Source of the DNA: Sphingobacterium thalpophilum
GTDB lineage: Bacteria > Bacteroidota > Bacteroidia > Sphingobacteriales > Sphingobacteriaceae
Length of the DNA stretch: 64,000 nt
Direction: 5' to 3'
Assembly (NCBI RefSeq): GCF_901482695.1
Contig: NZ_LR590484.1
Span: 4,154,001 to 4,218,000, forward strand
This document shows, one piece after another, positions 8,517 to 18,586 of this stretch. The notes under the pieces were generated by a model, which worked only from the letters and a program-made list of their open reading frames with translations, had not been told where the DNA came from and did no database searches. The translations under genes and the position numbers were made by a program. Each line of letters starts with the position of its first letter. Position 1 is the stretch's first letter.

Positions 8517-11500
8517 ATGTATAAATTACTTATGACATCCCGCAAACAAAATAAGTTTGCGCGAAACTTTTTTTGCTTTTTTTTGAGCAGCTCTGTTTGG
8601 TTGCTTTGTCTAAGCGGTCCACTTTTTGGTCAGGAAAAAAATATCACAATAGATTTTAATAACCTCCCCATGAAGCAGGTATTTAAAGACCTAAACAGCA
8701 GGACTGGTTTAAAATTTATTTATTCACCAAACGATATCAACGATACAAGGCGTATATCGATGACATTCAAAAATGAACCTATTAAGAATGTTCTGGACCG
8801 CATATTTTCGAGTTTGAAAGCCTCTTATACTATAAATGATAATACCATTATTGTAAAACGTAGTGGTAAACCAGTTGTACAGCAACAAGAGCGTCTAATC
8901 AACGGCCAAGTGCTCAATACCGGGCAAACACCTTTGGCCAATGCAACGGTCACAAGTGGTTCAGGTAAGAGACACACATTTACAGATGGTCAGGGACGCT
9001 TTCAGCTCAGCCTTGGTCCTGAGGACAGTTATTTTACTGTGAGTTTGGTTGGCTTCGCGAATCAGCGAGTACCCTTACATGCCAGTAGTGAATATCGCAT
9101 ATTACTAAGCGACAGCGTCAGTGCATTAGATGAAGTTGTTGTAGTCGGATTTGGAACACAGCGTCGGGCTTCTGTCGTTGGAGCTATTACGACGATTGAA
9201 CCCAAACGGTTACAAATTGGGACATCGCGCTCTATGAGTAATAACCTTGCCGGGCAACTTGCAGGTATTATCGCCGTACAGCGGTCGGGAGAGCCGGGTT
9301 ATGATAATTCCAACTTTTGGATTCGTGGCATCAGTACTTTTGGGGGAAGCCGTAGTCCATTAATTCTTGTAGACGGAGTCGAGCGCTCACTCGATAATAT
9401 GGATCCCGAAGAGATTGAATCATTTTCGATATTAAAAGATGCTGCGGCCAGCGCAGTCTATGGAGTCCGGGGCGCTAACGGCGTCATTTTAATTAATACA
9501 AAAAGAGGCAAAGTCGGTAAGCCGAATGTCTCGGCGCGTTTTGAGCAAGGTATCACTTCGCCGGTACAACTACCACAATTTATAGGAGCAGCCGATTATC
9601 TCGAAGTCATGAATAGTATCCGGGAGGAGCGAGGAGAGCAAGGACTTTATTCCAAAGAACGGATAGAAAATATTCGTAATCAAACAGATCCGGATCTTTA
9701 CCCCGATGTCAACTGGCTTGATGCAATACTTCGCGACCGCGCCGGAAATTCAAGGGCTAATGTAAGTGTCAATGGTGGATCAAATATTCTGCGATATTCA
9801 TTGGTGACTTCTTATTACAGGGAGGGCGGGCTGATCGAGCGTGACAAAAATCAGGCTTGGAACTCATCTTCGCGATTAAACCGTTACAATGTGCGGTCCA
9901 ATGTGGATATCAATGTCAGCCCGACTACACTTTTCCGCCTGAATATTGGTGGCTATCTGCAGGATAGAACCCGGGCACCTCAGAGCGTCGATGATCTATT
10001 TCAAGAAGCATTCACTATCCCGCCCTATGTGCATCCGACTATCTATTCTTCCGGTGAAATCCCCCGTACCCCACAGCGGACCAACCCATGGGCTCTAGCC
10101 ACACAACGGGGATACGAACGGATCAGCGCCAGTAAAATCGAATCTCTATTTTCTGTGGAACAAGACCTTTCATTTTGGCTCAAAGGGTTAAAAGCGCGGG
10201 GGCTATTTTCGTTTGATAGATATTCGAACACATCAGTGGTGAGAAGCAAAAGCCCTGACTATTATAATCCAGCCATTGGCCGGGATGAAAACGGAAAACT
10301 ACAGTTGGTGATTGATAGTTATGGACAGGAATTCTTGGGGTATGAGAAAAACTCGGACTGGGGAGATAAAAGCATGTATCTAGAGGGAGCTCTTAACTAT
10401 ACCCAGACTTTCGCGGGGCATAATATAGAAGCCATGTTTCTTTACAACCAGAGAAACTATGATAATGGCGACCTTTTGTCTTATCGCAATCAAGGTATTG
10501 CGGGCAGGTTTTCCTACAATTATAACAATAGGTATATAGCCGAATTTAATTTTGGTTATAATGGTTCTGAAAACTTTGCACCGGGCAAGCGGTACGGCTT
10601 CTTTCCCTCGTTTGCACTTGGCTGGTATCTTTCCGAGGAGCCTTTTATGGAGCATCTGAGGGGAACCTTTTCCAAAATTAAACTGCGCGGGTCCTATGGC
10701 CTTGTAGGGAATGATAAACTCGACGGCCGTCGATTTGCTTATATCACGACCATCAACGAAACTGGAGGATATTCCTGGGGACTCAACAATGATTTTAAAC
10801 GAGCTGGTCGCATGGAAGGAGATCAAGGTAACGGCAATTTGACATGGGAAACCGTAGCAAAGTCGAATGTCGGTGTAGAACTGGGGCTATGGAGAGCCCT
10901 GGAATTTCAACTTGACTTATTTAATGAGGAGCGAAAAGACATATTTATGCAACGTCGTTCGATCCCGGGATCTAGCGGTTTTACCAATGCGCCTTGGGCA
11001 AATTTTGGACGGGTGAACAACAAAGGTATAGATATGTCACTTGAAGTAAATAAAGCGATCAACCATAATTTATCCCTTTCCGTACGAGGCACATTCACCT
11101 ATGCTATCAATAAAATACTGGAACAGGATGAGCCTAGTGCGGTAATCGGCACATCACGCTCTTCGACGGGCAAACCGATCGGACAGCTGTTTGGCCTCGT
11201 TGACGAAGGTCTTTTCACGGATGCGGATTTCACCGATGTGGCTAACGGCGTCTTGAAGCCCGGGATCGCTAGGCATTCTTTTGGGCCTGTACGTCCTGGG
11301 GATATCAAATACCGCGATCTCAATGGAGATGGTGTGGTGGACGCGCTGGACAGGACGGCAATAGGGGGGACAGAGGATCCACAGATTGTTTTCGGTTTTG
11401 GTTCCAACCTGCGATATAAAGCCCTTGATTTCGGTTTCTTTTTCCAAGGCGTATCGCGTACTTACCGTATTATAGGCGGCTCAAATTTTATTCCGGGAAG

Positions 11501-11867
11501 CGCCAATGGTGCTATGGGAAATATATTTAGTAATGCTTGGGACCGATGGACAGTGGATAACCCGAGTCAGGATGTTTTTTATCCGCGTCTTTCCGACTAT
11601 CAGAGTGCAAACAATAATATGGCTTCTACTTGGTGGCTCAGAGATATGAGTTTTATTCGGTTACGAAATGTTGAAATAGGGTATAGTTTACCTACAAAAC
11701 TATTGGATCACCTTTCGATACGCAATTTTAGGATATTTCTTCGTGGTAACAACCTTTTGACGGTCAGTGATTTTAAGCTATGGGATCCTGAACTTGGTGT
11801 CAACAATGGAATGCGCTATCCAATCATGAAATCCGTCTCGATGGGGTTAGAGTTAAATTTTAAATAG
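8517..11867 (+). CDS. SusC/RagA-type TonB-dependent outer-membrane transporter with STN domain
   Basis: A 1116-residue TonB-dependent transporter. In order: signal peptide (to about residue 39), STN domain (about 43-115, ITIDFNNLPMKQVFKDLNSRTGLKF) for signalling to FecR, carboxypeptidase-regulatory-like beta domain (about 125-195), plug with the SusC signatures LDEVVVVGFGTQ, LILVDGVE and ILKDAAASAVYGVRGANGVI, then a long beta-barrel. The family carries oligosaccharides or peptides across the outer membrane together with its SusD partner, which follows after 17 bases. The STN domain and the sigma/anti-sigma pair upstream point to ligand-induced trans-envelope control. The substrate cannot be read from sequence; no hydrolase gene is in this unit. 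Confidence 0.95.
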   Translation: MYKLLMTSRKQNKFARNFFCFFLSSSVWLLCLSGPLFGQEKNITIDFNNLPMKQVFKDLNSRTGLKFIYSPNDINDTRRISMTFKNEPIKNVLDRIFSSLKASYTINDNTIIVKRSGKPVVQQQERLINGQVLNTGQTPLANATVTSGSGKRHTFTDGQGRFQLSLGPEDSYFTVSLVGFANQRVPLHASSEYRILLSDSVSALDEVVVVGFGTQRRASVVGAITTIEPKRLQIGTSRSMSNNLAGQLAGIIAVQRSGEPGYDNSNFWIRGISTFGGSRSPLILVDGVERSLDNMDPEEIESFSILKDAAASAVYGVRGANGVILINTKRGKVGKPNVSARFEQGITSPVQLPQFIGAADYLEVMNSIREERGEQGLYSKERIENIRNQTDPDLYPDVNWLDAILRDRAGNSRANVSVNGGSNILRYSLVTSYYREGGLIERDKNQAWNSSSRLNRYNVRSNVDINVSPTTLFRLNIGGYLQDRTRAPQSVDDLFQEAFTIPPYVHPTIYSSGEIPRTPQRTNPWALATQRGYERISASKIESLFSVEQDLSFWLKGLKARGLFSFDRYSNTSVVRSKSPDYYNPAIGRDENGKLQLVIDSYGQEFLGYEKNSDWGDKSMYLEGALNYTQTFAGHNIEAMFLYNQRNYDNGDLLSYRNQGIAGRFSYNYNNRYIAEFNFGYNGSENFAPGKRYGFFPSFALGWYLSEEPFMEHLRGTFSKIKLRGSYGLVGNDKLDGRRFAYITTINETGGYSWGLNNDFKRAGRMEGDQGNGNLTWETVAKSNVGVELGLWRALEFQLDLFNEERKDIFMQRRSIPGSSGFTNAPWANFGRVNNKGIDMSLEVNKAINHNLSLSVRGTFTYAINKILEQDEPSAVIGTSRSSTGKPIGQLFGLVDEGLFTDADFTDVANGVLKPGIARHSFGPVRPGDIKYRDLNGDGVVDALDRTAIGGTEDPQIVFGFGSNLRYKALDFGFFFQGVSRTYRIIGGSNFIPGSANGAMGNIFSNAWDRWTVDNPSQDVFYPRLSDYQSANNNMASTWWLRDMSFIRLRNVEIGYSLPTKLLDHLSIRNFRIFLRGNNLLTVSDFKLWDPELGVNNGMRYPIMKSVSMGLELNFK

Positions 11868-11884
11868 AGTTAAGCGATAAGAAT

Positions 11885-13759
11885 ATGAAGACAATACAAT
11901 ATAAAATTGCCTTTTTCTCTCTGGCAACGATAGTTCTTACCTTGGTGTCCTGTTCCAAATATTTGGATAAAAGCCCTGACGATCAGTTAACGCTGGAAAT
12001 GATCTTTAAGGACAAAACGAGGACCGAAGATTGGCTGGCCGGGATTTACAGCAATGTGCCGGACCCCTATTGGGGAAGCACACGGACGTTGGGGTGGGAC
12101 CCTCTTTCGGACGACATGGCTCCATCTACAGGCTGGGAACAATTTGGTTGGTCGGTTATCGGTATGCAAACAGGGAACTGGAATCCAAGTACTGCCTGGG
12201 AACCAAACTATTGGGTGGAGCTTCCCAAACGGATCCGATCGGCTTATATTTTTCTGGAAAATGTAAAACCTAATCCCGCCCAACTAGTGACGGAAGAAGA
12301 AGTTAATCTGATGAAAGCGGAAGCACGTTTTATGATTGCTTACTATTATACGCTCTTGTTGGAGACTTATGGCGCTATACCGTTTCATCTCGGCTTGTCG
12401 GATCCCAATGCTCCAGCCGAAGAGTTGATGATCGGGCAGACTCCCTTTGATCAGGTGGTGCAGTGGGCAGAAAAGGAGCTGCTGGATCTATCCGCTATCC
12501 TACCCGCCAAATACAGCGCTGCACAAAAGTATGGACGGGCCACTTCCATTATGTGTCTAGCAGTAAGAGCTCGGCTTCTGTTGTTTGCGGCCAGTCCGCT
12601 GGTCAATGGAAATACTGCCTATACAGGGTTTGTCAATAATAAAGGTGAAGCGATATTTAATGGAACCTATAATCCTGAGAAGTGGAGACTAGCTGCTGAG
12701 GCTTCAAAGTTGCTGATAGAGAAAGCGGAAATGGCTGGGCATAAGCTCTATGTAGAGTATAATCCTGACGGGACTATTGATCCGTTTCTTTCCTACCAGA
12801 ATATGCTGTTCAGAAGGCCTCAAGATGGCAATGAGGAGATTCTTTTTGCGCGACCCGACTGCAATGTCTGGGAATACGACAAACACGCGCAGCCACGAGG
12901 TACCGGTGGTAATGGCGGACTCGGTATCACGCAATCGCTGGTAGACGCTTTTTTTATGGAGAATGGACGTACAATAGACGACCCTTTGTCAGGCTATCAG
13001 GAGAAGGGATTTTCAACAGCAGCGGAAGTCAGAAATACGCGTTGGGCCGAATCACAGGGAGACGGAAAAGTCACTCTCGCCGGTACCTATAACATGTATA
13101 CACATCGCGAGCCGAGGTTTTATATCTCGGTATTGTATAATGGTGCCTGGTATAGAAGGGAAAATCGGACAACCCAATTTTACAGCGGCAACTGGGACGG
13201 AGGTCCTACACACGACGCACCACAGAATGGGTATCTGATCCGAAAAAAGGTACATCCGGATCATGATCCCCGAAATGGAACGAATCCGTACCGGCCCGGC
13301 ATCTTGTATCGTCTAGGCGAAGTTTATCTGAATTATGTAGAAGCCCTAAATGAGATAGATGCTTCCCATTCCGATATTTTGAAATATCTCAATTTGATAA
13401 GACAACGTGCTGGTGTCCCTCAATATGGTGCCGGAAAAGATGCATTGCCCGTTCCTACCTCTCAGGATGCGATGCGAAAGGCGATCAGAAATGAACGCCG
13501 TGTGGAATTGAACAATGAAGGTATACGATATCGTGATATAAGACGCTGGAAAATAGGAGAAAGTGTCCTAAATGGAAATTTTTATGGTATGAATTTTTCG
13601 GGCACAGAAAAAGACGATAACGATGCTAACCCGAAGGCATTTTTCAAACGGTCGGTTTATCAAAAACGTGTATTTACCGCCAAAAATTACTGGTTCCCCA
13701 TTCCACAATCCGAGATCGATAAAAATCCGAATCTGGTTCAAAATGTAGGTTGGAAATAA
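11885..13759 (+). CDS. SusD/RagB-family outer-membrane nutrient-binding lipoprotein
   Basis: A 624-residue SusD homologue. The lipobox LVSC ends the signal peptide near residue 23, so it is a surface lipoprotein. TPR-like helices (YWVELPKRIRSAYIFLENV, MKAEARFMIAYYYTLLLETYG) and the C-terminal family motif NERRVELNNEGIRYRDIRRWK ending FPIPQSEIDKNPNL are present. It forms the lid of the SusC transporter encoded just upstream. At over 600 residues it is on the long side for SusD. It is the last gene of the unit, followed by a terminator. Confidence 0.94.
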   Translation: MKTIQYKIAFFSLATIVLTLVSCSKYLDKSPDDQLTLEMIFKDKTRTEDWLAGIYSNVPDPYWGSTRTLGWDPLSDDMAPSTGWEQFGWSVIGMQTGNWNPSTAWEPNYWVELPKRIRSAYIFLENVKPNPAQLVTEEEVNLMKAEARFMIAYYYTLLLETYGAIPFHLGLSDPNAPAEELMIGQTPFDQVVQWAEKELLDLSAILPAKYSAAQKYGRATSIMCLAVRARLLLFAASPLVNGNTAYTGFVNNKGEAIFNGTYNPEKWRLAAEASKLLIEKAEMAGHKLYVEYNPDGTIDPFLSYQNMLFRRPQDGNEEILFARPDCNVWEYDKHAQPRGTGGNGGLGITQSLVDAFFMENGRTIDDPLSGYQEKGFSTAAEVRNTRWAESQGDGKVTLAGTYNMYTHREPRFYISVLYNGAWYRRENRTTQFYSGNWDGGPTHDAPQNGYLIRKKVHPDHDPRNGTNPYRPGILYRLGEVYLNYVEALNEIDASHSDILKYLNLIRQRAGVPQYGAGKDALPVPTSQDAMRKAIRNERRVELNNEGIRYRDIRRWKIGESVLNGNFYGMNFSGTEKDDNDANPKAFFKRSVYQKRVFTAKNYWFPIPQSEIDKNPNLVQNVGWK

Positions 13760-13777
13760 TTCATGCAGATGTATAGG

Positions 13778-13818
13778 CTGCCTCCAGAAAATATTTAACT
13801 TTCTGGAGGCAGTATTTT
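13778..13818 (+). terminator. Intrinsic terminator after the first SusCD unit
   Basis: A 13-bp perfect stem (CTGCCTCCAGAAA / TTTCTGGAGGCAG, arms 13778-13790 and 13800-13812) with a 9-base loop is followed by TATTTTTC. It starts 19 bases after the SusD stop. Confidence 0.85.
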
Positions 13819-13918
13819 TCATCTTCTGGCAACGATGTTGTGTTGATATTTGTTCAATACGAAACATGCAATTGAGTAAAATCTCATAAAGAAACCTTAA
13901 AATTAAAAAAACGATGGT

Positions 13919-14206
13919 ATGGAAAAAAGTGGATTATACTTTCACGTCGATACTTTAAGAAAGATCTACGACGCTATCCTGGAGCAGGACGAACCCTATT
14001 ACACGAAACAGCTGAAGTTTTTCCGATCGCTTATTGAAGAGGGAAAACTGAACGAATTCCCCAAAGAAATCATCTCAAAAACTGTGGATGTTTTTAATCG
14101 TGTAGCGCAGTTGGCGGACGGCCAACAAGTCACTATATCAGAATCCGAATTCGATACACTAGATACTGCATATAAAAAGTTTGAACAAAGCAAAGCTGAT
14201 TCATAG
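13919..14206 (+). CDS. Small hypothetical protein
   Basis: A 95-residue, mostly helical, charged protein without signal peptide or membrane segment. I do not recognise a family. It lies alone between the terminator of the SusCD unit and the convergent GntR regulator gene. The coding look (even composition, mixed Lys/Glu helices such as YYTKQLKFFRSLIEEGKL) is reasonable, but the start is chosen only by the open frame. It is probably cytoplasmic. Confidence 0.55.
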   Translation: MEKSGLYFHVDTLRKIYDAILEQDEPYYTKQLKFFRSLIEEGKLNEFPKEIISKTVDVFNRVAQLADGQQVTISESEFDTLDTAYKKFEQSKADS

Positions 14207-14336
14207 CACTGGCCAACCTTCAGAGAAATGATGTCCGCGAACGGGACAGGTATTTTTCTGGAGTAGCTTTTCTGGAAAAGAACGAAATCTATGCCGTAGC
14301 GGAAGCGTTGCTTTTGCTATTCGTACAGTTTTAATT

Positions 14337-15344
14337 TTAAAGCGAATGGCGCAGGATAACCTTCGTTGGGTTTCGCTTTCGAATAGTTTGCTTATCCTGG
14401 ATGACGTCTACTACCGTTTCAGCCATGGCCTCAAAGTCAGAAGATATTACTGTTATGCCCCCCTCGAGGATTTCTTTCACATCCGTATCATTGTACGAGA
14501 TCAGACCAATGTCTTCACCCAGCCGCAACTTTTTCTTTCTTGCAAGTTTGATCAGCGCAACGTCGTCCGTATCATACCTGCTGAAAGTAATATAAACATT
14601 GCCCTTCTTAAACCCAGTAGCTAGTATTTCATGTTGTATAATATAATTATAGTGATGTTTTTGGCAAAATTGAAGGAAGCCCTCTATCACCAAATTAGCA
14701 TGGAAAGCTTCGTTCGGAACAATGAGTATGAGCTGTTTGTATTTTTTTAGCCGGACGGCTACATGCGATAGTGCATCATAAATGTCCGATTTGAAATCTT
14801 GGTAAATAGACGAGTACGTTCCTGATAAATGAGGCTGATCAAAATCAATAATAATCCTTTTATTGGCCGGAATCTGGTCCAATACCTCCGAAACATCTTC
14901 TTTAAGATAAGGGGCGACAATAAAATGGGTATAGCTGTGGAGATTCTCAAGAATTAACTTTTCGAACACCTTGAAATTGTGGTGATGGAAATAGACATCA
15001 ATATCGGCACTGTCTTTTAACGAGTCAAAAAGAGTGTGATAAAATTTATCACGCATAATATTCATCTTATCAAGCAATAGGAAAATCCTGAAACTATGAT
15101 CTATTGATTTTTTTCTCACATAATAGCCCTTCCTATACACGGATTCAATGATTCCTTTTTCCAACAAGAAGTTCAAGCCCTTCAGCACGGTTTCTTTGCT
15201 CATACCAAATTGTTGTTCAAACTGTTTTAATGAAGGCAAACGATCATTTAACTGCAATTCATCCGCTTCAATCAATTGTAGTATGTGGTTTACTAACTGA
15301 AGATATTTCATACGCTGCTGCGAAGAATCTCTGTTTTCGTTCAT
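14337..15344 (-). CDS. GntR-family transcriptional regulator with LacI-like sensor domain
   Basis: A 335-residue regulator. The N-terminal winged helix (about residues 14-78: LNDRLPSLKQFEQQFGMSK, GIIESVYRKGYYV) is GntR type. The rest (from about 90) looks like a periplasmic-binding-protein/LacI sugar-sensing domain, as in AraR-type repressors (FIVAPYLKE, GLISYNDTDVKEILEGGITVI). It is divergent from the SusC/SusD-led gene set at 15536-31138, whose control region it shares, so it is the likely sugar-responsive regulator of that locus and probably of itself. Confidence 0.88.
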   Translation of the reverse strand: MNENRDSSQQRMKYLQLVNHILQLIEADELQLNDRLPSLKQFEQQFGMSKETVLKGLNFLLEKGIIESVYRKGYYVRKKSIDHSFRIFLLLDKMNIMRDKFYHTLFDSLKDSADIDVYFHHHNFKVFEKLILENLHSYTHFIVAPYLKEDVSEVLDQIPANKRIIIDFDQPHLSGTYSSIYQDFKSDIYDALSHVAVRLKKYKQLILIVPNEAFHANLVIEGFLQFCQKHHYNYIIQHEILATGFKKGNVYITFSRYDTDDVALIKLARKKKLRLGEDIGLISYNDTDVKEILEGGITVISSDFEAMAETVVDVIQDKQTIRKRNPTKVILRHSL

Positions 15345-15439
15345 AGTCTATACTGGTAATACGCTTTTAAATCCCCTGTTTAAGATACCGACCAAGCCTG
15401 ACCAAAGAGGGATTTTGTAATAAAAACCGTTTATACGTT

Positions 15440-15462
15440 ACGAAAGTATAAAATTTATTTGG
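15440..15462. promoter_or_regulatory. Candidate operator in the GntR/susC divergent region
   Basis: TTTATAC-N9-GTATAAA is a perfect 7-bp inverted repeat located 96 bases before the GntR start on one side and 74 bases before the SusC start on the other. GntR regulators bind palindromes. A second inverted repeat (AAATCCC 15369-15375, GGGATTT 15419-15425) lies in the same region. Function is inferred from position and symmetry only. Confidence 0.35.
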
Positions 15463-15535
15463 AATTAGAAATTAATCTCCTTATAATTGTTTGTCTGTAA
15501 TACCAAACCAGACCATACCAATTTTAAACAAAAAT

Positions 15536-18500
15536 ATGCTAACCATGCAAAAGCTAATTTTATCATCTCTTTGCGTCCTCCTCAGCATTATCGCTTTGGC
15601 GCAGGAAAAGCGAACTATTTCTGGAAGAATTGTCGATGTGAAAACACAGCGGGCGCTTTCGGGAGTAACGGTCAGCGATACAAAAAAACAGGTCTCAGCC
15701 AAATCTCAAGGGGATGGTACCTTTACGCTGCAATTGAATGATGGACAGCGTGAGTTGCTGTTTTCTCTGCTTGGCTACGAACTCCGGCAGGTCACCTTGA
15801 ATGAAAACCAGACAACCGTCCATGTTGAACTTTCGTCAAAACAAGAGGTTTTGAATGAGGTAGTCGTGGTCGGTTATGGTACGCAACGTAAAATTGAAAC
15901 GACAGGCGCGATCGCCTCCGTGAAGGCCGAAGAGCTTACCAGGACACCAGTTGCGAATGTTGCTCAGGGCTTACAATCACGTGTATCAGGTCTGCAGATC
16001 AATCAGAATTCGGGTTCTCCGGGTGGAAACGTCAGCGTGCGAATCAGAGGTACAAACTCAATCAATGGGACATCAGAACCTCTGTACATTGTGGATGGGA
16101 TACAAATCTCCAACAGCGGCGGCATCAATGATATAAGCCCGTTATCGACTATCAATCCTAATGATATTGAGTCAGTCGAAGTTTTAAAAGATGCTTCAGC
16201 ATCTGCAATTTATGGTTCCCGGGCTGCAAATGGTGTAATCTTGATCACAACTAAGCGGGGTAAAGCGGGGGCTAGCCGTGTGACGTTGGAAAGTTATTTC
16301 GGGTTACAGAATGTAGCTAAACGGCTAGATGTCTTAAACGCCAGTGAGTTCGCCCAACTAGAAAATGAGGTGTTCAAAGATAATTATTATAAAGACCCAG
16401 CTTCACTGGGGGAGGGAATTAATTGGCAGGATCAGATCTTCAGACGTGCGGCGATGAATAATCAGCAGCTATCGATCAGTGGTGGTAGTGAGAAGACCCA
16501 ATTGGCTTTGTCTCTTAACTATTTTGATCAGGATGGAGTCATTCGTAATTCTGATTTCAAGAGGTATTCCTATCGTCTGAATGTAAATCATCAGGTTAAC
16601 GAGCGTTTTAAACTAGGAACCAGTATTTTGGGAAGCTATACAATTAGTAATGGCATTAGCTCGGGCGAGACCGGTTTGGATAATTCTGGAGTCGTCAAAG
16701 AGAGTGTGCTGGGAGCGGCGATAGGTGCCCCACCGTTATTGCAGCCGTATCGTGAGGACGGTACCATTTACCCTTTCGCTGAACAAGGCAACGGTCGTTA
16801 TAGAGAGGTGGTCAATCCGTTGAATTTTATAGAAATATTGCGAAGGAATGCCATCAAGCGCACCTTGATTAATTTATATGGAGAGTATATTCTATTGCCT
16901 GGTCTGGTATATAAGGCGTCATTTAATGTGGACAATGATAATCGTTTATTTGATGGCTATTCACCACTGGCGTTAATAGCTAAGCCGGATATCAATGAAA
17001 CTTCGGGATCAGCAACGAAAGACAATCAGGATAATTTAAATTTGCTACACGAGAGTTTGCTGACTTACACTACCAAGATCGGAGATCAGCATTCCGTGAA
17101 ACTGACAGGGCTTTTTGCTTCGCAGGTACAGACTTACAAACAGAACCGCATTGATGCCAACGGTTTCCCGAACGACATTACGCAAAACGAGGCGCTACAA
17201 CTTGCGGTCAATAGGCAGGTCACTAGCTATCGCAGCAAACAACGGCTTGATTCGTATATGGGGCGCATTAATTATGGTTTTAAAGATAAACTGTTTATTG
17301 ACATCACTGCGCGTATTGATGGTTCCAGTAAATTCGGGGCCAACCATAAATATGGCTTTTTCCCTGCTGTCGCAGCAGCCTACCGTTTAGGTCAGGAGGA
17401 TTTCGTGAAAAAGGTTGAAATGATTAGTGATCTGAAGATCCGTGCAAGCTATGGAGTTACCGGCAACGCTGGAGGTATTGATCCTTATCAGTCTTTAGCC
17501 AGAGTGGAATCAAACGGCGGAGCCAATCTTGGTCACATGTGGGTTACATCAATTGGCTCAACTGGCATTGCCAATCCAAATTTGCGGTGGGAAAAATCCA
17601 AACAGCTGAATATTGGGCTGGATCTGAGTATGTTCGATAATCGTTTGTCAATTGTGGCGGATTACTATAAGAAAAAAACAGACGATCTATTGTATGTGCT
17701 TGCGCTTCCCTTGTCTTCTGGATATGGGAATATGACCGGCAACTTTGCAGCCCTGCAAAACAAAGGATTTGAATTTGCTTTCAACGCAGATCTTATGCGT
17801 GGAGAATTCAAATGGTCTTTGGGTTCGAATATTACATTCAACCGAAATAAAATACTGGACTTAGACAATGGCATTACACAGGAGAGGTTTATCAATACCT
17901 ATTCGCTGCTTAAAGTAGGTGAACCTATTGGTATATTCAAGACGTATGTGTTTGATGGGATTAATCAGTCGGCAGACGATATTTTACCCGGTTACGACGG
18001 CCGGATCGGAGGGCATCGCGTGAAGGACATAAACAATGATGGTGAAATCAATTCCAGCGACCAGCTGATCACCGGAAATCCCAATCCAAAGTTTATCTAC
18101 GGCTTAACCTCTAATTTGAGTTATAAGAATTTTGATCTAAGCTTTTTCCTGTCCGGAACATATGGTAACGATATTTTCAATATTAGTAGGTTTTCTTTCG
18201 AAAATCCACTGGGGCAACGGAATCTTTTCAAGGGAATGATTAATCGGTGGAATCCAGAAAATCATAACAACCAGTATGTTAGTGCTTTTGCGGGTGGGCG
18301 GCTTCCGATAAGTGATTATCCGATGGAAAATGGGTCTTACTTGCGCATGCGCAATATTTCACTGGGCTATCGTTTTAAAAACTTTAAACGCGGATTAAAG
18401 GATATCCGGATCTATGTCAGCGGCAACAATCTGTTTACAATAACAGATTATTCCGGCTATGATCCTGAGGTAAACAGTTATGCGGGATCCAATACTCAAA

Positions 18501-18568
18501 TTGGTATCGATAATCTGGTATATCCGCAGGCGAGATCCTTTATTATGGGGATTCAAATGAATTTTTAA
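15536..18568 (+). CDS. SusC/RagA-type TonB-dependent outer-membrane transporter
   Basis: About 1010 residues from ATG 15536 (MLTMQKLILSSL); an in-frame ATG at 15545 is equally possible. The longer frame from 15491 adds only a tail before the signal peptide. Signal peptide, carboxypeptidase-regulatory-like domain (ISGRIVDVKTQRALSGVTVS), plug with LNEVVVVGYGTQ, LYIVDGIQ and VLKDASASAIYGSRAANGVI, then barrel. Unlike the transporter at 8517 it has no STN domain. That fits control by the divergent GntR regulator rather than by a sigma/anti-sigma pair. It forms a pair with the SusD at 18587. Confidence 0.95.
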   Translation: MLTMQKLILSSLCVLLSIIALAQEKRTISGRIVDVKTQRALSGVTVSDTKKQVSAKSQGDGTFTLQLNDGQRELLFSLLGYELRQVTLNENQTTVHVELSSKQEVLNEVVVVGYGTQRKIETTGAIASVKAEELTRTPVANVAQGLQSRVSGLQINQNSGSPGGNVSVRIRGTNSINGTSEPLYIVDGIQISNSGGINDISPLSTINPNDIESVEVLKDASASAIYGSRAANGVILITTKRGKAGASRVTLESYFGLQNVAKRLDVLNASEFAQLENEVFKDNYYKDPASLGEGINWQDQIFRRAAMNNQQLSISGGSEKTQLALSLNYFDQDGVIRNSDFKRYSYRLNVNHQVNERFKLGTSILGSYTISNGISSGETGLDNSGVVKESVLGAAIGAPPLLQPYREDGTIYPFAEQGNGRYREVVNPLNFIEILRRNAIKRTLINLYGEYILLPGLVYKASFNVDNDNRLFDGYSPLALIAKPDINETSGSATKDNQDNLNLLHESLLTYTTKIGDQHSVKLTGLFASQVQTYKQNRIDANGFPNDITQNEALQLAVNRQVTSYRSKQRLDSYMGRINYGFKDKLFIDITARIDGSSKFGANHKYGFFPAVAAAYRLGQEDFVKKVEMISDLKIRASYGVTGNAGGIDPYQSLARVESNGGANLGHMWVTSIGSTGIANPNLRWEKSKQLNIGLDLSMFDNRLSIVADYYKKKTDDLLYVLALPLSSGYGNMTGNFAALQNKGFEFAFNADLMRGEFKWSLGSNITFNRNKILDLDNGITQERFINTYSLLKVGEPIGIFKTYVFDGINQSADDILPGYDGRIGGHRVKDINNDGEINSSDQLITGNPNPKFIYGLTSNLSYKNFDLSFFLSGTYGNDIFNISRFSFENPLGQRNLFKGMINRWNPENHNNQYVSAFAGGRLPISDYPMENGSYLRMRNISLGYRFKNFKRGLKDIRIYVSGNNLFTITDYSGYDPEVNSYAGSNTQIGIDNLVYPQARSFIMGIQMNF

Positions 18569-18586
18569 CCTAAATGTAATCGAATT

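Noticed and set aside
14200..14335. A 45-codon open stretch after the small gene at 13919, reading DVRERDRYFSGVAFLEKNE in another frame
   Set aside because: It follows an in-frame stop, has no usable start codon and resembles no family that I know; a run this short without stops is expected by chance.
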